Made by a program: the position numbers and the translations under genes. From contig QMMB01000199.1 of the NCBI GenBank assembly GCA_003647035.1, positions 1 to 6,544 of the forward strand: a DNA stretch of 6,544 nucleotides, in the 5' to 3' direction. The notes beneath the pieces were generated by a model. That model was given only the letters and a program-made list of their open reading frames with translations. It did no database searches and was not told where the DNA came from. Below, piece after piece: positions 1-6,244 of the stretch (positions are counted from its first letter, which is position 1; the number at the start of each line of letters is the position of its first letter). This DNA is from Deltaproteobacteria bacterium (GTDB lineage: Bacteria; Myxococcota_A; Polyangia; Polyangiales; Houyiibacteriaceae).

Positions 1-462
1 GGGCACGTGCATCGCGTGTATCACTACACTCGGCACCTCATCTTGAAAAACGGCGGCGACCCGGATCCGGATGATTCGGCCATCGCAGTTGCGGCCGCGT
101 TCCATGACTTGAGCTTCGCGACGGACCAAACGCTCGACTATCTGCCGCCGAGTATCGCGTCTGCGACCGAGCACCTCGAAACCCTCGGCCTCGCGGAGCT
201 CGCGCCAGCGGTCGGACGCATGATCGGCTTTCACCACAAGCTCACTCCGTACCGTGCCGAGGATGCCAACCTCGTTGAACCGTTCCGGCGCGCCGACCTG
301 GTCGACCTTTTCGCCGTGCCCGGGGTAGGGGTTCCTTTCGCGCTTCGTCGGGAGGCGCAGTTGTTGTATCCGAAGTGCGGCTTTCGCGGCTTCGTCTGCC
401 GTACGCTCCTTCTCGGGGCATTGAAACAGCCGTGGCGGCCGGCGCCGATGTTGCGTTGGTAG
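1..462 (+). CDS. HD-domain metal-dependent hydrolase, 5' end outside window
   Basis: The frame is open from base 1, so the gene starts upstream. The GTG at 7 is internal to the conserved first motif and is unlikely to be the true start. The visible part is about 153 codons. The HD superfamily pattern is readable: a GHVHRV segment giving the first His (bases 4-6), an AAFHDL segment with the metal-binding His-Asp pair (103-108), a later GFHHKL segment (about 229-246) and the closing Asp of RRADLVD (295-297). Family members are metal-dependent phosphohydrolases, often acting on nucleotides or cyclic nucleotides, but nothing here defines the substrate. No signal peptide or membrane segment is seen in the visible part. 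The C-terminus is rich in aromatic and basic residues and ends in LRW. It converges on the E2-like gene with a 20-bp gap. Family assignment is fairly firm; the specific function is unknown. Confidence 0.8.
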   Translation, partial: GHVHRVYHYTRHLILKNGGDPDPDDSAIAVAAAFHDLSFATDQTLDYLPPSIASATEHLETLGLAELAPAVGRMIGFHHKLTPYRAEDANLVEPFRRADLVDLFAVPGVGVPFALRREAQLLYPKCGFRGFVCRTLLLGALKQPWRPAPMLRW

Positions 463-482
463 ATCTGCCGGGCGGGCCTCGC

Positions 483-1328
483 TCAGTCGAGCGCGTCGAA
501 GTGCTCGAATGGGTGTTCCATCCAGGCGCTGACGATCTGGTGCATCTTGGCGGCATGGCCTCCGTCGAGGATGCGGTGGTCAAAGGTCGCACCGATGTCC
601 ATGACCTTGCGCGCGACGAGCTCTCCGTCTTCGACAACGGCCCTGTCTTCGATGGAGCCTAGCGCGAGCAGCAGCGGCACACGGCTATACGGGACCAACG
701 GCACCAACGCGTACGGTAGCCCCAGCGATCCGACGTTCGTGATCATCACCGAACCGAAGAGGTCCTTGGGCATTCCGGCCCAGGTCATGTCGAGGTTCAG
801 CGTGTAGTTGAGAAAACTCGTCGCTCGGAGCAGCGGGCTTACCGCCCAAGATGGCAGGCGCGCCATCAAATCCCGCGAGGTCTTCAGCGCCTGGTCGCTT
901 CCTTGACGGACGCCGCTCACCTTTCTCTCAAACTCGTCGATGATCTGCTCGAGCGTCTTCTCGTTCGGCTTCTGGATGGTCGCCCCGCTCAGGTCGATCT
1001 CGCCCGTATCGGGATCTTTCACCACGACCTGAAAGAACACGCCGATGGTATCCCGAAGATAGATTTGGTTGAAGCGCAGCAGTGCGTTCGCATCGGGCAC
1101 CTCTTCGAGCACGGCGCCAATGGCCTTGGCGACCATGTGGCTAACGGTGAGACGTTTCCCGGTGTGCTCCCGGAACGCATCGATGTACCGCAACGCCTCG
1201 TCCATCTTGATGCTCAACACCCCATACACGGTTGGATCGTAGGGGGTATTCCAAGTTCCGAGAGCGCTCTTGCGAAACGCCGATAGTTGCTTTTTCTTGT
1301 GGAGCAGCAGATTCGGCATGAGGCGCAT
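483..1328 (-). CDS. Stand-alone 2-oxoacid dehydrogenase E2-type acyltransferase domain protein
   Basis: This 281-residue protein is essentially just the catalytic domain of dihydrolipoyl acyltransferases (E2; chloramphenicol acetyltransferase fold). The signature FDHRILDGG is present, with catalytic His251 and Asp255. A GSVMITNVGSLG stretch (192-203) corresponds to the GTFTISNLG motif of true E2 enzymes, with Thr197 where Ser is usual. Residues about 60-105 match the conserved core helix and strand (VSHMVAKAIG, then PDANALLRF). The lipoyl domain and the peripheral-subunit-binding domain that precede this fold in real E2 subunits are absent; only about 30 basic residues come first. No E1 or E3 gene is adjacent, so membership of a classical dehydrogenase complex is doubtful. 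A CoA- or thioester-dependent acyltransferase role is inferred; the substrate is unknown. Start: the ATG at 1328 has GAGGT (1342-1338) ten bases upstream. A second ATG at 1319 (codon 4) is a real alternative. Confidence 0.85.
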   Translation of the reverse strand: MRLMPNLLLHKKKQLSAFRKSALGTWNTPYDPTVYGVLSIKMDEALRYIDAFREHTGKRLTVSHMVAKAIGAVLEEVPDANALLRFNQIYLRDTIGVFFQVVVKDPDTGEIDLSGATIQKPNEKTLEQIIDEFERKVSGVRQGSDQALKTSRDLMARLPSWAVSPLLRATSFLNYTLNLDMTWAGMPKDLFGSVMITNVGSLGLPYALVPLVPYSRVPLLLALGSIEDRAVVEDGELVARKVMDIGATFDHRILDGGHAAKMHQIVSAWMEHPFEHFDALD

Positions 1329-1347
1329 TCTACACTAACCTCACGCT
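1327..1347. promoter_or_regulatory. Compact divergent start region between the E2-like gene and pepN
   Basis: Only 19 bp (1329-1347) separate the two divergent start codons. On the minus strand, TAGAAT (1332-1327, 5/6 to the TATAAT consensus) overlaps the first ATG and ends seven bases before the second ATG (1319). On the plus strand, TACACT (1331-1336, 4/6) ends 11 bases before the pepN ATG. The two hexamers overlap by two bases. No good -35 box is visible for either. The plus-strand side has no purine-rich ribosome-binding sequence before pepN, whereas the minus-strand side has GAGGT (1342-1338). A promoter here is an inference from position and -10 resemblance only; real start sites could lie inside the opposite gene. 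Confidence 0.35.
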
Positions 1348-3963
1348 ATGACCGAGGACAGGCACGAGCGGATTTACCGTAAGGACTACAAACCATCCGA
1401 CTTCCTGGTCGATGCCATCGACCTCAGCTTCGACCTTGCCCCCGCCGAGACCCTCGTGAAGGCCAAAATGCGGTTTCGCCGGAACCCGGATCTGCCGGCG
1501 TGTAACGGGCCTTTGGTGTTACACGGCGACGAGCTCGCGCTTCGCTCGGTGCGGCTGGATGGCTCCCTGCTCGATTCCGCCGGATTTGAGACCGATTCGC
1601 AAGGCCTTCAGATACCGGAGGTGCCGGACAGCTTCGAGCTCGAAACCGAGGTGCTGATCCGTCCCGACGACAACACCAAGCTGATGGGCCTCTACACGTC
1701 GAGCAACACGTTCTGTACGCAATGCGAGGCGGAAGGCTTCCGAAGGATCACCTATTACCTGGACCGGCCCGACGTGATGGCGCGATTCACCACGCGCATT
1801 GAAGCCGACCGCGCAGCGTACCCGGTATTGTTGTCGAACGGCAACCGGGTCGGGCAGGGCGAGCTTTCTGGCGGGCGCCACTGGGTTCAATGGGAGGACC
1901 CCTTCCGCAAGCCCAGCTATCTCTTTGCGTTGGTTGCAGGCGACTTGGTCTGCCATCGCGGCGCGTTCACGACAGCGTCCGGTCGAGAGGTCGCGCTCGA
2001 GATTTGGGTAGAGGCCGACAACGCGGACAAGTGCGACCACGCCCTTGCATCTCTTCGGGCAGCCATGAAGTGGGACGAGGAAACCTACGGGCTCGAGTAC
2101 GACCTCGACGTCTACATGATCGTCGCCGTCAACGATTTCAACATGGGCGCGATGGAGAACAAGGGCCTGAACATCTTCAACTCGAAGTATGTGCTCGCCA
2201 AGCCATCGACGGCGACCGACGACGACTACGAGGGAATCGAGAGCGTCGTTTCGCACGAGTATTTCCACAACTGGACCGGCAATCGGGTCACGTGTCGCGA
2301 TTGGTTTCAGCTCACGCTCAAAGAGGGACTCACCGTTTTTCGCGACCAAGAGTTCTCGGCCGACATGACCTCGCGCGCAGTTCAACGGGTCAAGGACGTG
2401 ACGCGGCTTCGGACCGCGCAGTTCGCCGAGGATGCCGGCCCGCTCGCGCATCCGATTCGGCCCGAGTCGTACATCGAGATGAACAACTTCTACACGGCGA
2501 CGGTGTACGAGAAGGGCGCCGAGGTCGTGCGACTCTATCAAACGCTCCTCGGACGCGAAGGATTTCGCAGGGGCCTTCGGCACTATCTCGAGAAGCACGA
2601 CGGATGCGCGGTCACGTGCGACGACTTCCGCTCGGCGCTAGCCGTTGCCAATGGCGTGGACCTGACCCAGCTCGATCTCTGGTATTCGCAGGCGGGCACC
2701 CCACTGGTTCGGGCGCGCGGCACCTGGGACGAGGCGACCGCGGTCTACACCCTCTCGTTCACGCAGTCGCAGCGCGTCTCGCCGGCAGAGCCCACTGCGT
2801 CGCCTCTGCCGATTCCGATTCGGGTTGGCTTGCTCGGCGCGGACGGCCAGGACATCGCAGGCGCCGCCCGTACTCTCGAGCTCACCGAGGCCGAGCAGAC
2901 ATTTACCTTCGACAATGTGATCGAACGCCCCGTCGCTTCGCTCGGCCGGGGTTTCTCGGCACCGATCAAGTTGGACGTCGATCGCAGTCACGAGGAGCTC
3001 GCCTTCCTGATGGCGCACGACTCCGATTCCTTCAGTCGCTGGGAGGCTAGCCAGGAGCTGGCCCGACGCGTCTTGCTGGGGCTCATCGAGCGTGTCGTCG
3101 AGGGTCAGCCGCTCGAGCTCGATGAGGGGCTCGTCCAAGCATTTCGCAAGGTGCTGTCGGACCCGAGTCTCGATGGGTCGATGAAGGCGTTGACCCTGAC
3201 CCTTCCGTCGGAGGAGCTGCTGGCGCAGGAGCTGAGCGTCGTCGATCCGAATGCGGTTCACCAAGCAAGACGTTTCGCCGTCCGCGAAATTGCTTCGGCG
3301 CTCCACACAGACTTGATGCGCGCGTACGAGCAGCATGCGCGCGGCACCGAGGCGGTGGACAAGGTACAGATCGCTCGCCGTCGCATGAAGAATCGCGCGC
3401 TGCGATATCTGGTGGCGCTAGAGCAGCCCGAGACAATCGCGATGGCCGTTGAGCAGTTTGGCACCGCTCAGGGCATGACCGACTACGAAGCCGCGTTCTC
3501 GAGCTTGATTGACTTGGTCTCACCTGAGACCGACCGCGCGATCGAGGAGTTCTACGAGCGGTGGCACGGTGACGCGCTCGTGTTGGACAAATGGTTTCGT
3601 ATGCAAGCCATGTCGAGCACACCGGCCGCCTTCGACCGTGTGGTGTCGTTGTCCAAACATCGAGCCTTCAACCTCACCAACCCGAATCGCGTTCGCTCCT
3701 TGCTGTATGCCTTTGCCGCAGGCAATCCCGTCGGTTTTCATCGAGCGGACGGCGAGGCATATCGGTTCATCGCCGACCAGATCCTCGAGCTCGACACGAT
3801 CAACCCACAGGTCACCGCGCGAATCGTCTCCAGCTTCAACCAGTGGAAGCGCTACGAACCGGGCCGCAGCGGGCTGATGAGAAACGAGCTCGAACGCATC
3901 GCCTCGCACCCTGGGATCTCGAAGGATGTCTCGGAGATTGTCGAACGAGCCCTGAGTGGCTGA
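1348..3963 (+). CDS. pepN: Aminopeptidase N (M1 family zinc metallopeptidase, E. coli PepN type)
   Basis: The 871 residues nearly equal the 870 of E. coli PepN, a cytosolic enzyme that removes N-terminal residues from peptides in the last steps of protein turnover. All key residues are visible: Glu127 in TQCEAEGFRRITY (substrate N-terminus anchor), Met266 followed by GAMEN at 267-271 (exopeptidase motif), HEYFH at 303-307 with zinc ligands His303 and His307 and general base Glu304, third ligand Glu326 in LKEGLTVF, and Tyr387 in the VYEKGAEV segment (transition-state stabiliser). By homology the domains are an N-terminal beta domain (about 1-195), thermolysin-like catalytic domain (to about 450), beta sandwich (to about 550) and a helical C-terminal domain. 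The start fits the family N-terminus (RKDYKPSDF, like RHDYRAPDY in E. coli). No Shine-Dalgarno is seen before it. It is intact and probably monocistronic, divergent from the E2-like gene and convergent with the WS/DGAT gene. Confidence 0.98.
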   Translation: MTEDRHERIYRKDYKPSDFLVDAIDLSFDLAPAETLVKAKMRFRRNPDLPACNGPLVLHGDELALRSVRLDGSLLDSAGFETDSQGLQIPEVPDSFELETEVLIRPDDNTKLMGLYTSSNTFCTQCEAEGFRRITYYLDRPDVMARFTTRIEADRAAYPVLLSNGNRVGQGELSGGRHWVQWEDPFRKPSYLFALVAGDLVCHRGAFTTASGREVALEIWVEADNADKCDHALASLRAAMKWDEETYGLEYDLDVYMIVAVNDFNMGAMENKGLNIFNSKYVLAKPSTATDDDYEGIESVVSHEYFHNWTGNRVTCRDWFQLTLKEGLTVFRDQEFSADMTSRAVQRVKDVTRLRTAQFAEDAGPLAHPIRPESYIEMNNFYTATVYEKGAEVVRLYQTLLGREGFRRGLRHYLEKHDGCAVTCDDFRSALAVANGVDLTQLDLWYSQAGTPLVRARGTWDEATAVYTLSFTQSQRVSPAEPTASPLPIPIRVGLLGADGQDIAGAARTLELTEAEQTFTFDNVIERPVASLGRGFSAPIKLDVDRSHEELAFLMAHDSDSFSRWEASQELARRVLLGLIERVVEGQPLELDEGLVQAFRKVLSDPSLDGSMKALTLTLPSEELLAQELSVVDPNAVHQARRFAVREIASALHTDLMRAYEQHARGTEAVDKVQIARRRMKNRALRYLVALEQPETIAMAVEQFGTAQGMTDYEAAFSSLIDLVSPETDRAIEEFYERWHGDALVLDKWFRMQAMSSTPAAFDRVVSLSKHRAFNLTNPNRVRSLLYAFAAGNPVGFHRADGEAYRFIADQILELDTINPQVTARIVSSFNQWKRYEPGRSGLMRNELERIASHPGISKDVSEIVERALSG

Positions 3964-3981
3964 ACGCGTTCGCCTGAACGC
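3962..3981. terminator. Palindrome/hairpin in the pepN to WS/DGAT convergent gap
   Basis: The 17-bp gap between the two convergent stop codons is built from one motif. GAACGCGTTC (3962-3971) is a perfect 10-bp palindrome. GCGTTC (3966-3971) also pairs with GAACGC (3976-3981) around a GCCT loop, giving a 6-bp stem, and TGAACGC occurs twice at 14-bp spacing (3961, 3975). Both stop codons lie at the edges of the structure. There is no T-tract on either strand, so it is not a canonical intrinsic terminator. A bidirectional transcription-end hairpin is possible but unproven. Confidence 0.3.
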
Positions 3982-5342
3982 TAGATGGTCGACGCGCTCT
4001 GCTCGAGCTCGACCAGCGCTTCTTCGAGGTGGTCGATCAAACGCTGTGCGCTCGGCACCGACCGGCGGCAAGCGATGATGCCAAAGTCGAGGCTGTCGGC
4101 GACGCTCGTCACGGTGATATTCAGCGCTTGGCCCTGCGTCACGATCGACAGAGGGTACATCCCCTCGAGAGGCGCACCGTTCCAGTAGAGCTTCTCGCGC
4201 GGCCCCGGGACGTTCGAGACTGTGACATTGAAGGTCGGCCGCGTTCTTCCGGAGAGCCTGAGCAGGTGCGGAAGGACGATGGGCAGCGCAATGATGCTCG
4301 TGAAGATCGGGATGGCGGCGCTATTCATGCTCTTGAATACGCGCTTGGCCTCTCCCATCGAGTTTTGGATGGCGCGCAGGCGGTCGAGTGGGTCTCCGAT
4401 CTCGGTGGCGAGCGTGGCAAACATCACCGAGAAGGAGTTGCCCTCGACCTCTGCGTCGGCCGCGCGGAACGAGACCGGGGTCATCGCCGTGAGCGGCTGA
4501 TCGGGTAGGGCCCCCTGGTCGATGAGGTACCGTCGCAGCGCGCCGCCCGACATGGCGAGGACGATATCGTTGACCGTGGCGTTGAGCGTTTTGGCGACCT
4601 TCTTGATTCGCGGGAGTGACCATGACTGCGCGACGAATCGTCGTGAGCCGGTGACTCTGCGATTCAGCATCGTGAGCGGAGTTTGGAAGGGTGCCATCAT
4701 GCCGTGCTCGCCGCGGTCCCGTACGGCGGACGCGAACTTGAGCACGCCTCCGAGCGCCCCGGTCGCCGCGGCTATCACGTTACCCGAGGTGGCTGAGCCG
4801 TTGCTCTCAGGTCGCGCGCGAGGCGTGTTCCAGGGAGCGGGCATGTCTCGCTCGTTGGGGTCGGCGCTGAGGCAAGCGCGCAGCATTCGCATTGCGCCTA
4901 CACCGTCGATCATCGAGTGATGCGTCTTCACGTAGAGCGCGAATCGATTGTCTTCGACGCCTTCGATGACGTGCGCTTCCCAGAGTGGCCGGTCGCGATG
5001 CAGGCGGGTGCTGTGAAGGCGAGAGACGAGCGAGAACATCTCCCGGTATCGGCCCGGCTTCGGAAGCGCGGAGTGCCGCACGTGGTAGTGGGTATCGAGG
5101 TCATGGTCGGTTACCCAGTGCGGCAGACCGAGTCGCCGAAGAGGCCATGCGAGCTTCTGATTGAAAGGATACTGCACGGTATCCGGGTCATCGTTTGCCG
5201 TGAATGCTTCGTGCAGCCACTCCTCGTGAGCCCCCTCCGGGTAGCTGAATAAGAGGAGACCGCCCGTGTGCATCGGCATCGTGCGGTTCTCGATGAGCAG
5301 GAAGCTCGAATCAACGGTTCCAAGGGGCTTCATGGGACGCAT
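3981..5342 (-). CDS. Wax ester synthase/diacylglycerol acyltransferase (WS/DGAT) family protein
   Basis: This 453-residue protein has the full architecture of bacterial WS/DGAT enzymes, which transfer acyl groups from acyl-CoA to fatty alcohols or diacylglycerol to make wax esters or triacylglycerol at the inner membrane or lipid inclusions. Visible marks in order: N-terminal PLGTVDSSFLLIE then MPMHTGGLLLF (about 6-32); RPLWE (118-122); active site HHSMIDG (141-147, His142 and Asp146); the PLTMLNRRVTGSRRF block (222-236); TVNDIVLAMSGGALRRYL (256-273, with the conserved Asn-Asp at 258-259); TPVSFR (288-293); and the C-terminal domain motif FNVTVSNVPGP (371-381). A hydrophobic stretch at about 344-362 could sit at a membrane. 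Length is typical (about 450-480). Start: the ATG at 5342 has AGGTGGG (5357-5351) eight bases upstream; an ATG three codons in (5333) has none. Substrate preference between alcohol and diacylglycerol cannot be read from sequence. Confidence 0.93.
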   Translation of the reverse strand: MRPMKPLGTVDSSFLLIENRTMPMHTGGLLLFSYPEGAHEEWLHEAFTANDDPDTVQYPFNQKLAWPLRRLGLPHWVTDHDLDTHYHVRHSALPKPGRYREMFSLVSRLHSTRLHRDRPLWEAHVIEGVEDNRFALYVKTHHSMIDGVGAMRMLRACLSADPNERDMPAPWNTPRARPESNGSATSGNVIAAATGALGGVLKFASAVRDRGEHGMMAPFQTPLTMLNRRVTGSRRFVAQSWSLPRIKKVAKTLNATVNDIVLAMSGGALRRYLIDQGALPDQPLTAMTPVSFRAADAEVEGNSFSVMFATLATEIGDPLDRLRAIQNSMGEAKRVFKSMNSAAIPIFTSIIALPIVLPHLLRLSGRTRPTFNVTVSNVPGPREKLYWNGAPLEGMYPLSIVTQGQALNITVTSVADSLDFGIIACRRSVPSAQRLIDHLEEALVELEQSASTI

Positions 5343-5365
5343 AGAAGTATCCCACCTGGCCTGGT

Positions 5366-5389
5366 TTTGGTAGTCTCCGCGGCACCAAA
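5366..5389. promoter_or_regulatory. Dyad TTTGGT-N12-ACCAAA between divergent genes
   Basis: The 65-bp divergent gap (5343-5407) holds the 6-bp inverted repeat TTTGGT (5366-5371) and ACCAAA (5384-5389), with a 12-bp spacer containing the palindrome CCGCGG (5377-5382). It lies just upstream of the lipoprotein ribosome-binding site and about 25 bases from the WS/DGAT start, where an operator could act on both genes. A 6-bp inverted repeat in 65 bp arises fairly often by chance. I see no convincing -35/-10 pair on either strand in this gap. Confidence 0.2.
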
Positions 5390-5390
5390 C

Positions 5391-5396
5391 AGGAGG
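5391..5396 (+). promoter_or_regulatory. Strong Shine-Dalgarno (AGGAGG) for the small lipoprotein
   Basis: A perfect AGGAGG lies 11 bases before the ATG at 5408. It is the strongest ribosome-binding sequence in the window and clearly fixes the start of the 79-residue lipoprotein. It suggests high translation, as is usual for abundant small lipoproteins (inference). Confidence 0.75.
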
Positions 5397-5407
5397 GATC
5401 GAAACAA

Positions 5408-5647
5408 ATGACTACAATTCTCAGGTACATCGTCATCGGCACGGCAATGCTCGCGCTTACTCTATCGGCCGCGTGCAAGGACGATGCTAGTCCGGCAGCG
5501 CAGGAAGTTACGTCCGGCGCAGAGGCAGGCGGCACCGCTGGCGCGGAGGCGGGCGTCGAGGCGGGTATGGAAGACGGCGCCAAGGAGGGCGCGAAGGAAG
5601 GCGGCACCGAGGGCGGAGAGGCCGCCGCGACCGAGGTAATGGACTAG
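5408..5647 (+). CDS. Small lipoprotein with nine-unit GxxxG tandem repeat
   Basis: The 79-residue product has a classic export signal: a short N-terminus with Arg6, a hydrophobic core at about 7-19 (YIVIGTAMLALTL) and LSAAC as a lipobox-like site, giving lipidated Cys23. The mature part begins CKDDASPAAQE and then becomes a repeat in which Gly recurs at exactly every fourth position from 37 to 69 (nine times). Between the glycines are small or charged residues (AEA, GTA, VEA, AKE), acidic at first and mixed Glu/Lys later. It ends TEVMD. Asp at +3 (CKDD) does not clearly indicate sorting to one membrane. It has a perfect Shine-Dalgarno and is followed after 19 bp by the membrane-anchored gene, probably in one operon. 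I do not recognise a family. Structural, envelope-spacer or disordered roles are possible, but none is supported directly. The hydrophilic repeat differs from hydrophobic glycine-zipper lipoproteins. Confidence 0.85.
   Translation: MTTILRYIVIGTAMLALTLSAACKDDASPAAQEVTSGAEAGGTAGAEAGVEAGMEDGAKEGAKEGGTEGGEAAATEVMD
5516..5623 (+). repeat. Nine in-frame 12-bp units encoding Gly-x-x-x
   Basis: Nine consecutive 12-base units start with GGC (GGT once, at 5564) at 5516, 5528, 5540, 5552, 5564, 5576, 5588, 5600 and 5612. They encode GAEA, GGTA, GAEA, GVEA, GMED, GAKE, GAKE, GGTE and GGEA. Units share spacing and the first codon, but synonymous codons vary (GCA/GCG/GCC, GAG/GAA). This argues for an old, protein-level repeat rather than a fresh slippage array. 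Units 2 and 8 share ten identical bases (GGCGGCACCG), 72 bp apart. Confidence 0.9.
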
Positions 5648-5666
5648 TCTTTCAGGCAGCCCCACG

Positions 5667-6233
5667 ATGGAATCGAAGTCTCAGGGGCCCCGTCTGGCTA
5701 CGGTGGCCGTCAGCGCCGCGCTTGTGTGCGTGGTGTTGGCGGGTGCCGCATACCTTCTTCGCGACGACGTCGCCGAGACCGGCGTTGAAGAGCCGGCGTC
5801 CGCGACCTGGACGCCCGAGGATGCCGTTGCGGCGTCGATACTCGGGCCCGTGGTCGCGCGATGCGAAGAGGGCTCCAACGAGGACATTGGGAGCGGTCGC
5901 ACCAAAACGCGATGCACCGTAAAACGGCATCCAGCGTTCATGCTGGAGGTCATCGGGCAGGGCGACGAGGTGGAGAGAGCCTCCCTGATGGTTCCGATGG
6001 CGGGGGATATGAATCAACTGCTCGACCGGATGTTAGTCGGACTCGAGCTGTTCGGTCTCGTGGCCGGCACGCAGCCGGACACCTTCCTGCCAAAAGAATT
6101 CCTCGACGCCATCGGCACGGGCGAGACACGTGCCGTCTTTCAGGGACGCCTTTACATGACGCGACCCGTCGCAGGCGTAGGTCTCGTATTCGCGGTGTTG
6201 CCCGAGCCCCTAGATTCGGCAGACGACAACTGA
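5667..6233 (+). CDS. Single-pass membrane-anchored protein of unknown function
   Basis: I do not recognise this 188-residue protein. Basic residues near the N-terminus (K4, R9) precede one hydrophobic segment at about 11-31 (ATVAVSAALVCVVLAGAAYLL). This predicts an uncleaved anchor with residues 32-188 outside the cytoplasm. Cys21 inside the segment is preceded by Val, so it is not a lipobox. The exported part has an acidic linker (DDVAETGVEEP), then a compact region with Cys66 and Cys83 that could form a disulfide, a mixed alpha/beta stretch (FMLEVIG, SLMVPMAGDMNQLLDRMLVGLELFGLV) and a C-terminus ending LDSADDN. The ATG at 5667 has only a weak AGGC (5654-5657) upstream. It lies 19 bp after the lipoprotein stop on the same strand, so translation from a shared transcript is likely. 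It converges with the amidohydrolase gene with a 4-bp gap. Confidence 0.75.
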   Translation: MESKSQGPRLATVAVSAALVCVVLAGAAYLLRDDVAETGVEEPASATWTPEDAVAASILGPVVARCEEGSNEDIGSGRTKTRCTVKRHPAFMLEVIGQGDEVERASLMVPMAGDMNQLLDRMLVGLELFGLVAGTQPDTFLPKEFLDAIGTGETRAVFQGRLYMTRPVAGVGLVFAVLPEPLDSADDN

Positions 6234-6244
6234 GCGGCTACCGC
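6234..6244. other. Tiny inverted repeat at a convergent junction
   Basis: GCGG (6234-6237) pairs with CCGC (6241-6244) around CTA, which is the complement of the amidohydrolase stop codon. The stem is only 4 bp and there is no T-tract, so it is at best a weak pause structure. It is noted because it fills the whole 4-bp gap between the two convergent genes, leaving no room for a standard terminator. Confidence 0.15.

Noticed and set aside
463..482. Intrinsic terminator between the HD gene and the E2-like gene
   Set aside because: The 20 bp are GC-rich, but I find no convincing stem-loop and no T-tract on either strand.
1519..2598. 1080-base open frame antisense to pepN (359 codons)
   Set aside because: It lies wholly opposite the catalytic half of a clearly real pepN. 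Its product is a low-information Arg/Val/Leu-rich sequence without motifs, as expected for a GC-rich shadow frame.
1890..3050. 386-codon same-strand open frame inside pepN
   Set aside because: Out-of-frame Arg/Gly-rich shadow of pepN; no domain or ribosome-binding support.
3520..4071. 183-codon minus-strand frame overlapping the ends of pepN and the WS/DGAT gene
   Set aside because: It overlaps two well-supported genes and shows no recognisable motif.
5516..5623. CRISPR-like or tandem satellite array
   Set aside because: The 12-bp units are contiguous, in frame and degenerate, with no spacers; this is a protein-coding repeat.
5311..5665. Minus-strand frames opposite the lipoprotein, with a proline/alanine/serine repeat
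   Set aside because: The Pro/Ala/Ser periodicity is just the antisense of the Gly-x-x-x repeat. The plus strand has the AGGAGG site, signal peptide and lipobox.
5687..5731. Second lipoprotein signal in the membrane-anchored protein (Cys21)
   Set aside because: The residue before the Cys is Val, not Ala/Gly/Ser, and the Cys is in the middle of the hydrophobic segment.
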